Positions 61,073 through 64,000 of a stretch of 64,000 bases of DNA are shown one piece after another (the first letter of the stretch is position 1; each line of letters opens with the position of its first letter). Source of the stretch: Spodoptera frugiperda. Lineage: Eukaryota > Arthropoda > Insecta > Lepidoptera > Noctuidae. The DNA lies in NCBI RefSeq assembly GCF_023101765.2, contig NC_064224.1, positions 7,954,103 through 8,018,102 of the forward strand, given 5' to 3'. The translations under genes and the position numbers were made by a program. Below the pieces are notes generated by a model. It had not been told where the DNA came from and did not search any database. It worked only from the letters and a program-made list of their open reading frames with translations.

Positions 61073-63430
61073 ATGGAAAAGAAAAGGGCCCGATCTTCAA
61101 ACTGGGATGAAGAAGAAAAGGTTATTATCATATTAAATTTATTGTTACTTGTACTGTATCTATCTTGTTGCACCAAAATACCTGTCCAAATTGTACTAAC
61201 TCTGAACTTTGTTATTTTCTTGCAGAGAATCTTAAGACAACTTATAATGGAGAAAATTGATATTATAGAAAAAAAAGACACTACTACAAATACCAATGCA
61301 AGGAAAAAAGCTGCTTGGCAAGAAATATTGTTTAGGTAGCATTGTTTTATTTTAATTCTTTAATTTCTTTCATTATCTCTACTACCAAAGTGGAAAGCAC
61401 TCATGTTTATAAATGTTAACCTTTTTCAGTTTTAATAGCCTTAATAAAAAGCCCAGGGATATGACACAAATTGTCACCCAGTGGCGTAATACAAAAGGCC
61501 TAGTTAAAACTAGAGAGTCGGAGTATAGGCGGGCCAGGCAGATGACTGGTGGAGGACCTCCACCACCAAGTCCGCCACAAGAAGATCTCGAACTAATTCA
61601 GTCATTGCCTAATGAGTTTGTGATTGATAGTAATGTTTTTGATAGTGATAGCATATTTATAGAAATAATAAAACAGGTATGCATGTATAGTTTGATTTCA
61701 TATTGTCGCATAGTATGATTTATTTATTTATACATTATAATAATTGTCTATTGCAGTCACAGTCAACAGCAACTGAAAAGATGATGTCAGAATCTGGGTT
61801 AGCCACCACAGAAATAGCAATTATTGTAGATTCCAAGAAATCAACTCAGGTACTTGTAATCCAACTATCAACTGAATGAAATCATTATAATAAAATATTC
61901 ATTAATATGCTCTCCTTTTTCAGTTATCTAATACTCCTGATGTGGAACAAAATCCAATTTTATCAACACCTCTAGCAGCAACAAAAGTAGAGAAACACAC
62001 AATAAAAAGGGAATTATATAAGCCTAAACACAAACCTAAACAAAATAACAAGGTAACATCATAATCACAGTACTTATGGTTATGCCTAATGGTTGCATGT
62101 TTTTTTTCATAAATTACAAAACTGACTGTACTGAATAAATGATGTATGGCGCTAGTAGTGGCAAATTTCACCAAAGTTGGCGCATTTAATAAGGATTATA
62201 AAATGGTATAGCACTTTGCACATTATTTCTTAAATTCGACACAAAAAAGATTTTTCAACGAAACTCCGTTTCGATGAATTTATTTGAACTTACTAAAAAT
62301 TCTTCTAGTGTACTCAAATCATACGTTATAACCTCGTATGCACTAGACAACACTTTGCAAGCTACTTGTTATCATATTGAAAATCAGCGAGGATCTCTTG
62401 ACAACATTGTCTGTCTACTCCTGATTTCACTACCGCGTCGATATGCTGTGTACATAAATGTGCCGCGTCCGTTCCTTTTGATTTTAGGTACTACACATTA
62501 AATTTCATAATGTGTTTGATGCACTATGAACATCATATTGCAATCATTCAATATTATTTAGAGAAACATGAGACACAACATCAGTTCCTCTAGTAATACT
62601 AGTAATATTGCCGACGAAAGCTGTAAGCGAAATTATGAGTAAACAGGCAATGTTGTTTGACAAGAGATCCTCGCTGATTTTCAACATGATGATAACAAAT
62701 CGCGTGCAAAGTGTTGTCTAGTGCATACGAGGTTGTAACGTATGATTTGAGTACAGTAGAAGAAATATTAGTAAGTTCAAATAAATTCATCGAAACGGAG
62801 TTTTGTTGAAAAATCTTTTTTTGTGTCGAATTTAAGAAATAATTTGCAAAGTGCTATACCATTTTACAATCCTTATTAAATGCGCCAACTTTGGTGAAAT
62901 TTGCCATTACTATCGCCATACATAATTTATTCAGTACAGTCACTTAAAGTAAGGTGAAAATTTTATTCAGAGTCTTTGGTTCCTCTAAAACTAACAATGT
63001 TTTCCAATCTAAAGCAGTTGGCTAAGAATTTATAATTCCATATTACTGGAGCACTATTCAGGTTAATGTAAGGAAGACTGCAGCCGAAAAAATTAAGATT
63101 TATAGCAACAAGAGTCAAAAAACTGGCACAGGGTCTACATTTTCGTGGATAACACGTTAAGTCACTGTAATTTAAAAACTTAGATTTTTTTATATTTTTC
63201 AAAAAGCAGTTGGAACCTTGCCGATCATCTGGTGCCCGTTGGACGTCGACTTCAGGGTACACTCTGTATACATCTTGTTGTTTCTTTTTCAGATTGCTGA
63301 TAATTATGAGGAACAGTTATTTCTACTCACAAAAAAGTGCAAAGAAAATAAAGAAAAACGGGAGGATGAATTGCATAAGAAAAGAATAGCAATTTTGGAT
63401 CTGGAACAGAAATATTGGGAAAAAAGTTAA
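61073..63430 (+). CDS. Myb/SANT-like DNA-binding protein, 254 aa, 6 exons
   Basis: Exons: 61073-61120, 61226-61335, 61430-61676, 61757-61849, 61924-62052, 63293-63430 (765 nt), GT..AG and in frame to TAA. The N-terminus (about 5-75; SNWDEEEKRILRQLIMEKID, then W..I...FNS and QWRNTKGLVK) fits the Myb/SANT-like domain (Myb_DNA-bind_5 type) found in PIF/Harbinger elements and in proteins derived from them. A proline patch, an acidic middle and a C-terminal charged helix (CKENKEKREDELHKKRIAIL) follow. In PIF/Harbinger systems such proteins bind element DNA and help the nuclease enter the nucleus. The gene faces a HARBI1-type nuclease 47 bp away. Its fifth intron has swallowed a 1.1-kb foldback element. 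AATAAA lies at 63441. Confidence 0.85.
62118..63265. mobile_element. Foldback element with ~317-bp inverted arms in the Myb-like gene intron
   Basis: The arm at about 62120-62436 and its inverse at about 62627-62943 share GACTGTACTGAATAAAT.., CAAAGTTGGCGCATTTAATA, CGTATGCACTAGACAACACT and AATCAGCGAGGATCTCTTG. An extra segment (62944-63265) ends at CTTCAGGGTACACTCTGTAT and matches, reversed, the element in gene B's promoter (15079-15437). The left side lacks this extension, so the copy is asymmetric or truncated. Confidence 0.75.
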
Positions 63431-63477
63431 AAAATGTTTAAATAAAACTATGTTATATACTATGTTACATTTGTATT

Positions 63478-64000
63478 TTAAAAGAAATTCTCAATAAAAA
63501 TGTTTCTGGTTATGTGTGTCAAATTATTAGAGTCCTGTTCAATGGCCTCAGTGTCTTCATCACTGTCTGTGTAAGGGGTTTCATAACTTAAAGTGTCATC
63601 AAATTCAATTGCTAAATTGTGCAATACTGCACATGCAACAATTGTCGTTTTAATCGTATTGAAAGACCCTCTCATGGTTTCCAAAATTATCCGAAACCTT
63701 GCCTTAAGTACACCAAAACATCTCTCAATTACGTTCCTGGTGCGAATGTGGCTATAGTTGTACCGCCGTTCTGCTTCGTTGCGGGGTCTCAGTACTGGAG
63801 TCAGTAAATATGGGGTACAAGGGTATCCACCATCGCCTATAAGTTTTCCTTTAAATTCTCGTTCTTCAAATCTCCTTTTAATGGAACTCTCACGCCATAT
63901 TCTTGCATCATGAGTACTACCCCTCCAGTGGCAAACTATATCACAGATCTTCAAATCTGCATTACACACCATTTGAGTATTAATAGAATAGTGTCCTTTA
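63478..64000 (-). CDS. HARBI1-type (PIF/Harbinger) nuclease, C-terminal part, runs off the window
   Basis: The frame is open from the window edge (64000) to TAA at 63480-63478. The first visible residues (KGHYSINTQMVCNADLKICD) are internal, so the true start lies outside. Motifs of the DDE_Tnp_4 family: GSTHDARIW with the second catalytic Asp, GDGGYPCTPYLLTPV, and NVIERCFGVLKARF with the catalytic Glu, followed by AVLHNLAI. The enzyme would cut and move Harbinger transposon DNA; domesticated HARBI1 proteins also exist. The C-terminal tail is acidic. It is convergent with the Myb-like gene. No stop or frameshift is visible in 174 codons. Confidence 0.88.
   Translation of the reverse strand, partial: KGHYSINTQMVCNADLKICDIVCHWRGSTHDARIWRESSIKRRFEEREFKGKLIGDGGYPCTPYLLTPVLRPRNEAERRYNYSHIRTRNVIERCFGVLKARFRIILETMRGSFNTIKTTIVACAVLHNLAIEFDDTLSYETPYTDSDEDTEAIEQDSNNLTHITRNIFIENFF

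Noticed and set aside
62274..62790. Two similar ORFs (MNLFELT..) on opposite strands
   Set aside because: They are the two arms of the foldback element read in mirror positions, not duplicated genes.

Overview
This is AT-rich nuclear DNA from a moth, most likely a noctuid. The call rests on spliced genes with GT..AG introns and AATAAA signals, tRNA-derived SINEs, an R1-clade non-LTR retrotransposon, and many copies of dispersed short repeats that I associate with noctuid genomes. Species cannot be fixed by reading alone. About a quarter or more of the window is recognisable transposon sequence, much of it nested.

Layout: (1) 1-7.3 kb is gene-free and repeat-rich, with one young SINE and a very long hairpin. 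(2) 7.4-42.0 kb holds four paralogous MFS sugar-porter genes, here A (7390-12031, +), B (15591-20106, +), C (31346-37472, +) and D (38078-41993, -). Each has seven coding exons, and exons 2-7 have identical lengths (156, 199, 194, 380, 112, 269 nt) and phases in all four; only exon 1 differs (49, 49, 58, 55 nt). They encode 452, 452, 455 and 454 residues and look most like the trehalose/sugar facilitator (Tret1-like, SLC2) group, but several canonical sugar-contact residues are replaced. (3) Between B and C sits a 7.3-kb GC-rich R1-clade element (22813-30095) with a perfect 13-bp target duplication. It lies inside an older repeat and is itself split by a 1.1-kb AT-rich DNA element with terminal inverted repeats. 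(4) 44.6-52.5 kb carries an 11-exon orthologue of VIPAS39/SPE-39 (Vps16B), a VPS33B partner in endolysosomal trafficking; its introns hold many MITEs, including a piggyBac-type MITE with TTAA ends. (5) 53-61 kb has no conventional gene, but contains a 47-residue cysteine-rich ORF, a PIF/Harbinger-type MITE with TAA duplications, and a Jockey/CR1-type retrotransposon tail. (6) 61.1-64.0 kb carries a six-exon Myb/SANT-like gene facing a HARBI1-type nuclease that runs off the window edge, the classical two-gene layout of a PIF/Harbinger transposon.

The four transporters are a tandem expansion in which C and D are tail to tail. Patches of near-identity in exons 5 and 7 next to strongly diverged exons suggest gene conversion among A, B and D. 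A and B share a promoter-proximal block, and B's copy has been opened by a TE insertion. All exon models come from reading splice signals and frame by eye; no expression data or database search was used.
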